A stretch of DNA of 64,000 bases from Ailurus styani (GCA_002007465.1 LNAC01000351.1:842211-906210), one strand, 5' to 3'. Counted from the first letter of the stretch, positions 47,232 through 59,280 are shown. The notes: generated from the sequence alone by a model not told the origin. Translations and numbers: made by a program.

Positions 47232-48118
47232 TGTCATTTAAAAGACATAGTCTGGTGTTAATTTTATTAGTATACATTGTTACAATTTTTAATTACAAAT
47301 GAAAAGATATTGCTTACATTGCTAACCTAATGAACCAATTTCTATCTGTTATTACCTTCATGAGTATTATAGAACACTTTAAAATATTCATATCTTTTGA
47401 GTAAGAGATGATCAGTTTTGTGATGCATTTTGTTAGTTTAATATTCTGTTTAACATTTCAGTATGATTCTGGGGCTTATGAAAGGGGCAGGAATCAGAGG
47501 AGGACTAACATGTTTGCACACGTAAATATAACGTGTTTTGGGGTTTTTGCTGGCGCAAAAGGAAAAATATCATGTTTATTTTACAAGGTAGTATTTTCCT
47601 AAAGTATTATACATAAGGGAAATTTGAGCTGTCTGTAAAAAAACAGAATATAATTTTAGGAAATTACTGAAGAGTCAACATTGTGCTTAAAACTGAAATA
47701 GACAGATTTTAAAAACAATAGCATAGTAAGCAAATATTGCAAGGTATGAACAACCCAAGAAAACGTATGTGAGCACAATGATATAGAAACTCAATACTAA
47801 AACCCCTAGTGATAATTTACTTTCAGACTCATTCAGACTATTAAGAGAGTACTGTTTCAGTCTTAATAGAAGAAAGAACTCAAAGCACATGGGCCTTTTC
47901 TAATATAGTCAACTCTCAATTATCCATAATAATGAAAAGGAGTAGTGACATATGAAATTTTTTTTAAGATAAATAACTTCAAAATTAATTTTGAGAAGTG
48001 CCCTTGGACTTACAGTAGGATGTAAAAAATACTGATATCCCTAGAATTTACACACTGGCAAAGTTAATAGAACTACCACTTCTTTCTCCCCTCCTTCTCA
48101 ATGGGAAGAGACACAATC
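47232..48118. other. No gene seen
   Basis: AT-rich unique DNA without a recognised repeat. Confidence 0.5.
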
Positions 48119-48148
48119 ACACACATTCACACACACACACACACACAC

Positions 48149-48184
<36 letters not shown>

Positions 48185-48196
48185 ATACATAAGTAT
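48119..48196. repeat. (CA)n(GT)n inverted microsatellite
   Basis: A CA array meets GTGTGTGTGTATATGTGTGT, so the two halves are complementary about a centre near 48149. A short TA-rich run follows at 48190-48206. Confidence 0.93.
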
Positions 48197-50204
48197 ATAT
48201 ATATGTAGCAATCTTTGGAGAAGTTCCTGAGGTATGTATACATCCTTGGTTTCTTGTTCTCTAGTACTTAATTAATACCACATTGCTTAGAAAAGGTAAA
48301 TGTTTAATATGTTGGGTATATCTCATGTTATCTTTTCACCAAATCAGAGCACTTGGGTACTCTCAAACTCTCAAATATAATTGTCCAGGAATCCTGAGAT
48401 AATTTTAATATTTGGCAGAACCACTAAATGCTAAGCAAACAATTGAAATTAAAAGTGACAGTTAATGAAACCATAAAATATCTTTTCCCTCTTCATGATT
48501 ACTAATATATCACTGCATGAAAACTTTAGATGGTCAGTCATTCTTCTAAGCATTACGTAGAATCTGTTTGCTTTAAAAATAGAACGGGTTGGTTTAAGAC
48601 AAAACCAAAAAGAAGCTACTACAGCACATCAGAAAAAGAATAAAAATGCATCTGTAACAAATAGGAGGATATATTTACTCATCACAGTTTGCAATTGGTG
48701 ACTATGAAAAAGAACTACCCCTTATGGAATGACATTATCATAGAGCTGATCGCTGTGCTCATAAAATCAAATTCCTCAATGAACGGATCTTGTATATAGT
48801 AACTCTGAAAGATAAGTTTCATGCTTTACTTAATTATTGACAGTGATGAGATCTATCCATCATTATCTATCTCATTTTATTTGTGAATAATTCCTGTTTA
48901 AGAGGAGCACAGAAAAACACTTAAGAGCATAACTTCTTAAGCCAGACAAGCTAGGTTTACAACTGAATCCCACCACTTACTGCAAATGATCATTAGCAAA
49001 CTACCTGAAAAGCTTCTCTCTTAAGTACTTGTAACAGTTCTTGACATAGTAGCTGCTATGTAAGGGTTAAATATCACTAATATTCCCTCATTTAAGAGTT
49101 CCTTATTTTTTTGAGATAAACCATCTTCTACACAAAAGCTATCTATTCAAAAATTAATTGCTAACATTAATTTACCTCTGACAATTAATAACATCCTTTT
49201 TATGCATAATTATAATTTTTACTAGAGTTGGGTCCTGTGGAATACAAAGTCAATAGTCTTAGGCATCGCTGCCATGAATCTTTCCCCTGAATGTGTCAAG
49301 AGAAGATGAAGAGGCAAATATACATCAACCACCATTAATCATCATAGTTTTGATAGAATTCCTCAGCTAATTCTAACTCTGCCTAAATCCACTGTCATCC
49401 TAGTTTGGCCTCCTGAATAATGAAAATCTTATTTTTTTCATCTTAAATACTAATTTGACAGGAAAACTTCCCAGTTACCATTTTCCAGCCAATCTACAAC
49501 TTCCCTAATTATGTACCATTTTATAGGGTGACATCATTGAAACATACATTTCTATTTCAAAGAGGTTAAAAATACAAGGGTAAAAGATATCTTTTTAATA
49601 AATGAAATGTGCTTGTTTTAACACTTAATATTTTTCCTTAATAGAACTTACTAAAATTTTGCTTGGTTATGTTATCATTTATTTAATAACAGGTGTCCCT
49701 GTCGAAATGTTAACTCCATGAAAGCAAAGTCTCTACCTGACTCAATCATCTTTTTTTTCATGGAGCAAATATTCACTGAGCTCCTCCTATGTGCAAAATA
49801 ATCTTCTAGGCACAAAGGAAGCAAACAGGCCCTCTCTCCGGTAGAGACCTCAGAGGAATCACAGGATTGATTACCGTTTCTGATACTTAGCAAGTATATC
49901 CAGTATATATGGATTTTGAAGTAAAAGAATACACATAAATATATATACATAAATATGCACATATGTAAGAACATATAAGGATGGTCCTCAAACACATATA
50001 TTTGAATATAACAATGATGTTATATCCCATTATACTTTTTTATAAGTCCCATTATACTTTTTTTCCTAGCCAGATATCCTAACCACTCTTTTCTCCTAAA
50101 AGCTGAGGCATCTTCCCAAATTTCCACATAATGGATCAGCCCACAAAACCATATACTATAACCTCCTATTCAAAATGACCTCAAAATATTAAGATCAAAA
50201 TATA
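48197..50204. other. No gene seen; unique AT-rich DNA
   Basis: A 106-codon minus frame at 49675-49995 has no recognisable domain and no splice or promoter context. No named repeat. Confidence 0.5.
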
Positions 50205-50430
50205 TGACAAGACTGGGAGATACAGGCTTCCAGTTATAGAATGAATAAGTCACAGGAATAAAATTACAGAATAGAGAAAGTAGTCAATTGTATTGTAATA
50301 GCACTGCCTGGTGACAGATGGTAGCTACAAATATGGTGAGCATAGCTTAATGTATAGAGTTGTTATTACTGTGTTGTATGCCTAAAACTAATATAACATC
50401 ATGTGTCCGCTTGACTCAAAAATATATAAA
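50205..50430 (+). mobile_element. Old L1 3' UTR fragment
   Basis: GGCTTCCAGTTATAGAATGA, ATAAGTCACAGGAATAAAAT, TGGTGACAGATGGTAGCTAC and GCCTAAAACTAATATAACAT are in the usual L1 3' UTR order. Confidence 0.8.
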
Positions 50431-50845
50431 AGAGATAAATTTGAAACACACACACACTCACATGAAAAAACAACATAAATCAGAGTTAGAAAAACTTAAA
50501 GAAATTAGACAATGCTCTGAAAAGCATTAGAGTTCAAAACAAACAAACAAAAAATCACTTCAGAAATATAGATGAAACTGGGAGGGACACAAAAGTAAAT
50601 AAACCCAATAGATAGTGTCTTCACAGAAATGCAAGATAAAAAGAAATTAAAATGTTTAAAATTTCAAGAGAAGATAAAGAGAAAGCTAAAATATTTAAGA
50701 CAAAGAGACAAATACTGAAGAAAGTAAAAGATAAATCCGACATATTAATAATAGCACACAAAATTAAAAAACACATCATGCACCTGAGGGTAATAACCCA
50801 AAACAACAAACACCAAGAGAATTACAGTAAAATTACTAGACTTTA

Positions 50846-51052
50846 TTTATTTACTGATGTAACTTATTTATTTTAAGATTTTATTTATTAGATAGAGAGG
50901 GAGCACAAGTAGGGGGAGCAGCAGGCAGAGGGAGAGGGAGAAGCAGGGTCCTTGTGGAGAGGGGAGCCTGATACGGGGCTTGATCCTAGGATCCTGGGAT
51001 CTGCCTGAGCAGAAGGCAGCCACTTAACTGACTGACCCTCCCAGCTGCCCCT
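50846..51052 (-). mobile_element. Can-SINE, minus strand, nested in a LINE
   Basis: T-rich start, then TTTTAAGATTTTATTTATTA, GGAGCAGCAGGCAGAGGGAG and TTAACTGACTGACCCTCCCA. A perfect 17-base target duplication AAAATTACTAGACTTTA lies at 50829-50845 and 51053-51069. Confidence 0.95.
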
Positions 51053-51110
51053 AAAATTACTAGACTTTAAAGGATAAAGGAAGAAAATCTTCAACTTGTG
51101 AATACAGACC

Positions 51111-51116
51111 AAAAAA

Positions 51117-51182
<66 letters not shown>
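51111..51182. repeat. (GAAA)n microsatellite
   Basis: About seventeen uninterrupted GAAA units after a short A-run. The minus-strand Phe-Leu-Ser repeats come from it. Confidence 0.96.
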
Positions 51183-51183
<1 letters not shown>

Positions 51184-51694
51184 GGAACTGAAGGGGAATA
51201 TTGATTATCATAAAAAATTTCAAAAGCAATGATATATTCTATGAGAAAAACTATACATATTTAAGATCATAAAGATAAGAAAATGTGAAGAGTTTTATAT
51301 TTACCCATCTTGATATTCAACTATAGATAACATAGTCAAATTTTGCCAGCATACAAAACCTGAGAAAATATTGTCCCAATGAGATCTTTCTGAAAAATAC
51401 AATAGAGAACAAGCATCAGATGACCAAATTATTCGAGAAAAATTGAAGTAAAACTAGTGGTAAACATGAAACGTAGTTGTTTACAGATTCAAGACTAAAA
51501 GAGGGAGCGAGGATAATTACACCAGATGACACAGATCTATCTAGCACACTTTTAATGTCATGTCACAATAAGTCAGTGTATACTTAACAAGTCTCCTAAT
51601 AATTGAAATTGAAACCATTTGAATTTCATTAAGGATAAAAATGCAATTGATTGAAATCTATTAAATATGGTTAAATGAATCATAATACAGTTTT

Positions 51695-53950
51695 TAAAAA
51701 GAGACTTCTTCCAAGAAAATGGAATAGTTCTATTTTGCCCTATCCTTTCCACTAATTACAACTAAAACCATGGGCATTATCTATAAAACAAATATAAGAC
51801 TTTGGAATGTGGAGAGAAGAGGACACACCAGTGAGGGATCTTGGATTCAAGGAACATGGTGATCAGTTCCTTGGGTTTCTTTTTGTTTTTTACACCCCAG
51901 ACTTGTAAAAGGTGGTAACCCAGAAATGCCAATATGCACAGGGGAAGAGAAAAAAAAAAAAGCCCTAGCAAAATCAGCTCTTTCTAGCCATAGGACCAGG
52001 AAAGGAACAATCTTGCAAGACAGAAAACCTTTACAAGATAAATGCTCTTTGGCATCCAAACACAGAAGAAAACATGGCCCCATTCCCACCAATTCCAGCA
52101 ACCGCTGAATGGGGAGGTTAGTTTTCTCTCCTCTCTTACCTGGAATGAGGCACTTCAACACCCCCACCAGGGTAATGTCAAAAAAAGTAAAGTATGGAGC
52201 CAGGACTGCCCTTTCAGCAGGTAACAAGACCTTCTACACCACAGTGGCAGTGGAGCCCACGTAGGTAACATGGACTTACACTCTTACCCAACAATAATGA
52301 GGTCCCCTTCTCCCTCCCTGCTGGCATGGTATCAGAGGAGACTAGTGGAGAGATCAGACTTTCACCACAATACTGGTACTGACTAACTGTCAGAAATCAC
52401 ATGGGTATCTGAAACTTTCGCCCACCATAACTCAATAGAGACCACAAAGGGATCTAGAACTTTCACTTCCATCCAGCAGTAATCAGGAGCCATATCCTTC
52501 TTAGATGCCAATGCAGACCTGTAGGGGTACCTAGACATCTATATCCATCTGAAGTGAGGAGGAAAAGCAGTAGGATGGGGCAAAGATAATCTCTTCAATA
52601 AATGGTGTTGGAACAACTGGATATGCACTTAAAAAATAAATCTAGGCACGACCTTAAACCCTTCATAAAAGCAAACAAACAAGAAACAAAAAATGGATCA
52701 TAGAACTAAATGTAAAATCAAAATTATAAAACTCCTGGAAGATAACATTGAAGGAAACCTTGATGACCTTGGATAAGGTGATGACTTATTTTAATTTTTT
52801 TAAGGTGATGAATTTTTAGATATAACACAAAATGACATAACCTATAAAAGAAAGAATTGATAAGATTGTACTTTGTAAAATTTTAAAAACTTCTTCATAA
52901 AAGACAATATCAAAAGAATAAGAATACAAACCATAGACAGAAGAAAATATTTGCAAGGGATACATATGATAAAGAACTCTTCCGGAGTATACAAAAAACT
53001 CTTAAAATTCAACAGTAAGAAAAAAGAACCTGATTAAGAATGGGCCTAAGACTTTAATAGACACCTCACCAAAGAAGATATACAGACATAAATAAACATA
53101 TGAAAATATGCTTCACGTCATATGTCATCAGGGAAATGCAAATTAAAAGATACCATCACATACCTATTAGAATGGACAAAATCCAGAACACTGGCAACAC
53201 TAAATGCTGAAGAGGATGTGGATCAATGGTTACTCTTATTCGTTCCTGGTGGGAATGCAAAATACAATAGGCACTTTGAAAGACAGTTTCCCAGTTTCTT
53301 ACAAAACTAAAATACTCTTACTATAAGTTCCAGCAATTGTGCTTTTCAGTATTTACTCAAAGGACTTGAAAGCTTATGTCCATACAGAAACCTGCAAATG
53401 AATGTTTATAGCATCTTGATTTATAATTGACAAAACTTGAAAGCAACCAAGATGTCCTTTAGTAGTTTAATGGATAAATAAACTTTGATGTATATATAGA
53501 CAGTGAAATATTATTTAATGCTAAAAAGAAATGAGCTATCAAACCATGAAAAGACACAGAGGAATCATAAATGAATATTAATGAGTGAAAGAGGTCAATC
53601 TTAAAAGACTACATGCTGTATGATTCCAACATTTTGGAAAAGACATTCTAGAAAAGGCAAAACTATAGAGACAGGAGAAAGATTGGTGTTGCTGCAAGGG
53701 TTTGGGGGAAGTGACAAATAGAACACAGAGGATTTTTAGGACAGTGAAAATACTCTGTATGATACTATAGCAATAGGTATGTTATTCATTTGTTCAAACT
53801 CATAAAATATACAACACCAAGAGTAAATCCTGATAGAAACCATGGAATTTATGTGATTACTCTTTGTCAATGTAATGTATAAATTTACCATTTGTAACAT
53901 TTTTTTAAAGAAATGCATTTCATACTGAAAGAAGGACAACATTGGACTCA
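51695..53950 (+). mobile_element. Old L1 with large internal deletion
   Basis: From 51695 to about 52580 the text is L1M 5' UTR style (AATATAAGACTTTGGAATGT, AGGACCAGGAAAGGAACAAT, CAAGACAGAAAACCTTTACA, AATGGGGAGGTTAGTTTTCT). At about 52585 it switches to the ORF2 C-terminal region (TCTCTTCAATAAATGGTGTT, GGAACAACTGGATATGC) and continues through ORF2 end and 3' UTR (ATTGCAAGTA is absent, but GGGAATGCAAAATACAATAG and GGATAAATAAACTTTGATG are present). ORF1 and most of ORF2 are missing. Small frames inside are decayed. Confidence 0.75.
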
Positions 53951-54299
53951 TGCCTATGGTCTCAACTTTCCTGATGGAACAATGTAATGGCCTTCTAGAG
54001 ATTTAGTTGTTGTACAGAGACAATAGAAAAATTTTGGAGTCATATCTTGAAAGAACTAGTATACATTTTGAAACTACAATAAGTGTCATTCTTTCCTTTA
54101 TAGACAAAAATCAAGAGGTAGAAATTAAGAATGACTCCTTTTGAATTTTATCTTTATTGAAGAATAATTTCTGTGCAATAAATTGTGCCCTTTATGCCAA
54201 AAAGAAAAAAAAAAGAAAATAATAGAAGCAGATCAATAAAGTTGAGGACAGAAAAAACAATGAAAAAACTTAATAAAATAAGGAGTCCTTTGAAAAGAA

Positions 54300-55235
54300 C
54301 TCTAAACAAAAGGTTCTTAGACTTGACACAAAAACATAATTTCTAAAAGGAAAAAAATTAATGAGTTAGACTTTATTAAAATTAAAAAATTGGCCTTGTG
54401 AAGTGCCTTGTTAAGGTATGAAAGAACAAGCTACAGAATAGGAGAGAAAATATTCATACCATATATCTGACAAAGGACTAGTACCAAGAATATATAAAGA
54501 ACTCTTTTTTTTTTAAGATTTTATTTATTTGAGAGAGAGAGGAAGAGAGAGCAAGCATGAGAGGGGGAAGATCAGAGGGAGAAGCAGATCCCTGCCTAGC
54601 AGGGAGCCCGATACAGGAATGGATGCTAGGACTCCAGGATCATGACCTGAGCTGAAGGCAGACACTCAACCAACTGAGCCATCTAGGCATCCTATATAAA
54701 GAACCCTTAAAACTCAACAGTAAAAAAGCAAACAACCCAATTAGATGATGAGTAAAACAGGAGGCATTTCACCACAGAAGACACACAGATTACAAATAAA
54801 CAAATGAAGAGATGTTCAATATCAGTAGCTATTAGGAAAATGCAAACTAAAATCCCAATGAAATGTTACTTCATACCTAGGAGAATGACTAAAATTAAAA
54901 TTAGTGACAGCGCCAGCTGCTGGTGAGGATATGGAGAAACTGGATCTCTCATGTTACTGATGACAATGTAAAACGGTACTCCCATGCTGGAAAACAGTTT
55001 GGCAGTTTCTCAAAAATCTATACATGCAACTACCATACAACCCACCAATGGCATTCTTACAGATTTATCCAGATAAACAAAGATGTATGTTTACCTAAAA
55101 CCTGTACACATTCTTTTCATGTCCTATTTATATAAACCACTGGGGGGAGCTGGAAAAATAGTACACTAGATCTCTGTATTATTTGTTACAACTGCATGTG
55201 AATCTACAATTAGCTCAAAATAAGAAGTCTAATTT
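54300..55235 (+). mobile_element. Old L1 3' part, split by a SINE
   Basis: ORF2-end text (ATTAATGAGTTAGACTTTAT, CATACCATATATCTGACAAA) runs up to 54504 and resumes after the SINE with AAACTCAACAGTAAAAAAGC, GCTGCTGGTGAGGATATGGA and a 3' UTR ending TGCATGTGAATCTACAATTA. Confidence 0.85.
54505..54692 (-). mobile_element. Can-SINE, minus strand, nested in L1
   Basis: TTTTTAAGATTTTATTTATT start, AGGATCATGACCTGAGCTGA and ACCAACTGAGCCATCTAGGC end. Target duplication TATATAAAGAACTC (54491-54504) and TATATAAAGAACCC (54693-54706), one mismatch. Confidence 0.95.
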
Positions 55236-55389
55236 TAAAAAATACTCAGAGTATGCTGAGGTTTTTTTCACCAACAGCATATGATTTTTAATACCTAATA
55301 TTCATTAAAATTCTAAAATGATATAAAAGTTAATAAGAAATGCCACTTTGATTTATAAAACGAGCTTATACATATTTAGTAGTTGGGGA

Positions 55390-56160
55390 ACATTTTTTTT
55401 TAATGACAACTTCATAACACCTAAAAACTGGAACCAACTCAGATGTTTTCAATAGGTGAAGTGTTAAATCGTACATCCATAATGTAGAATACTTCTCAGA
55501 AATAAAAGGAAATGGACAATTGATACACACAACAATTTATATATCCAGAGAATTATGCTGAATGAAAAAAGTAAATTCCAAAAGGTTACTTATGTATAAT
55601 TCCACTTTTATGAATTTCTTGAAATGACAAAATTATGGAAATGATGAACATATTGGTCATTGTCTGAGCTTATGGAGAGGCTGGGAGTATGAGAGAAGTG
55701 ACTAGGGCTTTAAAAATGAAATAGGGCACCTGGGTGGCTNTAGGGCGCCTGGGTGGCTCAGTGGGTTAAAGCCGCTGCCTTCGGCTCAGGTCATGATCCC
55801 AGGGTCCTGGGATCGAGGCCCACATCAGGCTCTCTGCTCAGCAGGGAGCCTGCTTCCTCCTCTCTCCTCTCTGCCTGCCTCTCTGCCTACTTGTAATCTC
55901 TCTCTCTCTGTGTCAAATGAATAAATAAAAAAAAAAATCTTAAAAAAAATAAAAATAAAAATGAAATAAAAAGGACTCTTGTAATGATGGGCATGTTTTT
56001 TAACTTGACCCTATGGGTATCAATAGCCTGGTTATAATATTGCGCTATAGTTTTCCAAGATGATACCCTTGGGAGGAACTGGATAAGCATATATGGGACT
56101 CGTCAGTATTATTTCTTAAACCTGCATATGAATCTACAATTATTTCAAAATAAAATCCTA
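55390..56160 (+). mobile_element. Second old L1 3' end, split by a SINE
   Basis: CTAAAAACTGGAACCAACTC, ATTATGCTGAATGAAAAAAG and AGGTTACTTATGTATAATTC precede the SINE; TTGGGAGGAACTGGATAAGC and TGCATATGAATCTACAATTA follow it. It repeats the kind of 3' UTR end already passed at 55235, so it is a separate insertion or a rearranged tandem piece. Confidence 0.78.
55724..55957 (+). mobile_element. Young mustelid-type Can-SINE with N join (55740)
   Basis: The head starts twice: GGGCACCTGGGTGGCT at 55724-55739, an N, then GGGCGCCTGGGTGGCTCAGT at 55743. The body GGGTTAAAGCCGCTGCCTTC, GGTCCTGGGATCGAGGCCCA and CTGCCTGCCTCTCTGCCTAC is the best preserved SINE in the window. AAAAATGAAATA at 55712-55723 and 55958-55969 is the target duplication. 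Confidence 0.95.
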
Positions 56161-56690
56161 TGAAAAAAAGAAAAAGAAAAAAGAAAAATCTAGTCAACTT
56201 TGGAGGAGAACAGAGAACTGATTTTTTTTCTGTGAAAAAATAATGAATAATGGGGGGGGGGAATCCTACAGTTATCCTGCCTTTCCCATATGAACTATAA
56301 CTGAGTATCCTCATAGTAGAAGAGTGAAAGCTTCTCTTTATAGAATTATTCCAGTTCACAAAGAAAGTTAGACCATCACCATTTTTCAACTCTCAAAAAA
56401 TTAATTATTCTAGCCATTGAATATCAGCGATTGTGAACATCATCAAGCAAGCAGACATAATATACTTCCTGAAGAAAGAAAACATCATCTGTAGCCTTGA
56501 CAGTGATTAAAAAATAAGTCTAATCAAGCCTCTGGTTTCAGCTGCCCGTTCTCAGGAAAAACAGAGATACACGTTGAATGGCACCATGATTATGAAATCG
56601 GCAAAATCCAGATTGTGAGAGACCCAATTGCCCCAGAATCTTATACCCATAAATAGTAAGAGAAAAATAAAAGATGAAGTGAGAAACTGC
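56161..56690. other. No gene seen
   Basis: A-rich start (AAAAAGAAAAAG type) and a G10 run near 56252. A 114-codon minus frame at 56045-56389 overlaps the L1 end and has no domain. Confidence 0.5.
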
Positions 56691-56707
56691 AGACACATCA
56701 CATTTTA

Positions 56708-56887
56708 AGGGGCGCCTGGGTGGCTCAGTTGGTTAAGTGCCAGACTCTTGATTTTGGCTCAGGTCATATCAAGGTTGTGGAACAGAGCCCTATGTCAGGC
56801 TCTGCACCAGATGTGGAGCCCGCTTGAGATTCTCTCTCTCTTCCTCTCCTTCTGCCCCTCCCCCGCCTCCCTCTCTTTTAAAAAAAA
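56708..56887 (+). mobile_element. Can-SINE (SINEC)
   Basis: Head GGGGCGCCTGGGTGGCTCAG with a short deletion after GGCTCAGGTCAT. The CT tract leads straight into poly(A) without the AATAAATAAA block. Target duplication AGACACATCACATTTTA (56691-56707) and AGACACATCACATCTTA (56888-56904). Confidence 0.95.
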
Positions 56888-57288
56888 AGACACATCACAT
56901 CTTAAAAAATTGAATAAGATTGAAGTATAGTATCAAAGGAAGTATACTTTAATATTAAAACTAGAAAAACTCACAAAAAAGCAATTGTTATGAATGTCAG
57001 GAGAGCACTCAGTTTTGCAGGGAAGGAGGGAGTTGTGACCGAATTGGTACTCTTAGACAAGACTTCTGTACACTGGCAAAGTTCTGTTTCTTGACTTGGG
57101 TTACAATTACAAGGAAGTTCATAATATTCATAATTCATAATATTCATAATTTTTCATAATATTTCATGAAGCTCTGCATATATTTTCTATGGCTTATTTT
57201 TTTAAAAAGTTGGGAAAGGATTGCATATTAAACACTTTCCCAACTTTAAAAAATGCTTTGAAATCCTTATTTTAAAAGTTCTACAATA

Positions 57289-57487
57289 GGGGCATCTGGG
57301 TGGCTCAGTCTGACTCTTAGTTTGGGCCCAGGTCATGATCTCATGGGTGGTGGGATCAAGCCCATGTCTGGCTCCACACTCAGCAGGGAGTCTACTTGAA
57401 GACTCTCTCCCTCTGCCCCTTCCTGACTCATGCACATGCTCTTGTGCTTGTACTCTCTTTCAAATAAATAAAAAAATCTTTTAAAAA
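57289..57487 (+). mobile_element. Can-SINE with head deletion
   Basis: GGGGCATCTGGGTGGCTCAG jumps to TCTGACTCTTAGTTTGGGCC, losing the usual GTTAAG segment (part of the tRNA-like region). Core CAGGTCATGATCTCATGGGT and tail CAAATAAATAAAAAAATC are present. Confidence 0.92.
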
Positions 57488-57773
57488 AACCTTTATAATA
57501 TACCGTTATGGGATATGCAATATTTACATATAACTGTTTGCTATAGTAGGACATTTTCATTCTTCCCAGTTTTTAATTATCATGAATAAAAGTACAGTAA
57601 GCATACTTTATATTTTAAAATAATCTTGAAATATTGTGTTACAGTTTCAAACTCAGGCACGCTGGTCCTTTGCTTACCACCCCCAAAGTGAGGAAAATGT
57701 AAAACTGTAATGATCTGAACATTTGTAGTGTAAGTCTTTATTTAACATTTAAGAAATCCATCTCACACTTTTT

Positions 57774-57977
57774 TTTAAAAGATTTTATTTATTTATTTGA
57801 CTGAGAGAGAGAGAGAGAGAGGTTACAAGTAGGCAGAGAGGCAGGCAGAGAGAGAGGAGGAAGCAGGCTCCCTGCTGAGCAGGCAGCTTGATGTATGCAG
57901 GGCTCAATCCCAGGACCCTGAGATCATGACTTGAGCCAAACGCAGAGGCTTTAACCCACTAAGCCACCCAGGCACCC
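57774..57977 (-). mobile_element. Can-SINE, minus strand, young mustelid type
   Basis: TTAAAAGATTTTATTTATTT, GAGGTTACAAGTAGGCAGAG, GAGGAAGCAGGCTCCCTGCT and TTTAACCCACTAAGCCACCC. A perfect 16-base target duplication CCATCTCACACTTTTT lies at 57758-57773 and 57978-57993. Confidence 0.96.
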
Positions 57978-57993
57978 CCATCTCACACTTTTT

Positions 57994-59280
57994 AAGTTGG
58001 TTATTTTGGGGGGTATTTATCTATTTAATGAGACATGATTACATTTTGGAAGACAAACAATAAGCCAGCTTTGTAGTATATAAGTAAAGAGCCCTGTTAA
58101 TATTTGAAATGAACTGAGGAACAAATGAAAAAGATAGTAAGTCCTGTCTCTAATGTTGATCTGCATAGCCTAGATAACTATCCTCCATACCAAACTACTC
58201 AAATTTGGGAAAGTATAATGTATCTTCAGATTCATAAGGAGAAGAGCTCTAAAAAAAAAAAAAGGGAGAAGAGCTCTATGCAGATTTGTGGTAGAAGAAT
58301 TTAAGCTTTCCATGTTCTAAAAATATCTATTCATTCAATCAAATTGATATTCAGTATACAGGGAGATGGTGATTTAATTTGTCAATATTATTTACATCTC
58401 CATAGCCAATATTGTATACAATATTAATATATTAAGAATAAAAAACTAATTATGCATTTATTGCTTACATAATTATGAGCTAATTATACTACTAATGGAA
58501 AATGTCTTTCATTGCTGTTACACTTCAATAAAGATATTTTTTTATAATCTTTACTTGGCATTTAGTGTGCAATAAATGTCTTCATAAATATAAATTCAGT
58601 GCTTTCTTGAGAGAGCCCATTTAAAATAATAAATGCATGTGACAATGATCTTATTTAGAAAATATGAGTTTTAAATACTGAATAGATTACAACCTATATT
58701 GTTTCCTTGGAATTACTGTTCTTTCATTGTAGCTGAAATTTAAAGCCCTTCTTTCCAAAAGACATTATTTCTGTTACAGCTTTCAGTTACTTTTCAATTT
58801 AAAAACACCAGGTAACCATAGATTGTGATTGTCTCTAAAAGATATTTCTTCCTTTTCATCTGTGTGCTGTTCTATTGGGAGTTTGAACATATTATTAAGC
58901 ATAAAATGTGTGCTAGGTGGATACCTGTTAGTACAATTGGTAAAAATATTTTCTATGGCACAATAGGCAATTAGAAGCCAGCAAGAAAGAAACCTTATAT
59001 ACTATAAATTCCCAGAAAATAAATATGACAAAACTGGTGGAAAAATGAATGAGTATTTTCAAATGTATCATTATTGATATATAATTACTATAAACAAATA
59101 CTATTCATAAATCAGGGAGAAAAATTTTCCCCTCCTGCCACCCTCTAAATCAGAAAAAAAATTTAAAGTAATTAAACAGGTAAGACTTAAGAAGGTTCTA
59201 ATGCAGCCCTTTAACACTTTGAGTATGTAACTATACAACATATATTAATAATCAAATTTCTCCAAAAATAAACACCTCTT
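57994..59280. other. No gene seen; unique AT-rich DNA
   Basis: Contains the tail-only insertion at 58238-58277. No coding signal or other named repeat. Confidence 0.5.
58238..58277 (+). mobile_element. Probable poly(A)-only retrotransposed insertion
   Basis: GGAGAAGAGCTCT at 58238-58250 recurs at 58265-58277 with only A13 plus G between. Target duplication plus poly(A) and nothing else is what extreme 5' truncation of a retrotransposed RNA would leave. Confidence 0.55.

Larger units (their letters stand above)
50445..51600 (+). mobile_element. Old L1/HAL1-like LINE fragment
   Basis: A-rich sense strand with AGAGACAAATACTGAAGAAA, GAAAGTAAAAGATAAATCCG and, after the SINE, AAAGGATAAAGGAAGAAAAT and CAAAACCTGAGAAAATATTG. 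These resemble ORF1-side LINE or HAL1 text. Interrupted by a SINE and a GAAA repeat. Confidence 0.5.

Noticed and set aside
46983..47261. 92-codon frame with a long Ser-Phe-Leu-Pro stretch resembling a membrane protein
   Set aside because: The hydrophobic run is the translation of a CTTT/CTTC microsatellite.
51111..51182. Regularly spaced units as a CRISPR-like array
   Set aside because: It is a simple tetranucleotide microsatellite in a mammalian genome with no spacers.
51847..52227. 126-codon minus-strand frame
   Set aside because: It is antisense to an L1 5' UTR and has no recognisable domain.
55743..55957. tRNA-like head as a possible tRNA gene
   Set aside because: The tRNA-Lys-like part belongs to the Can-SINE and is followed by its CT tract and poly(A), as in all other copies.
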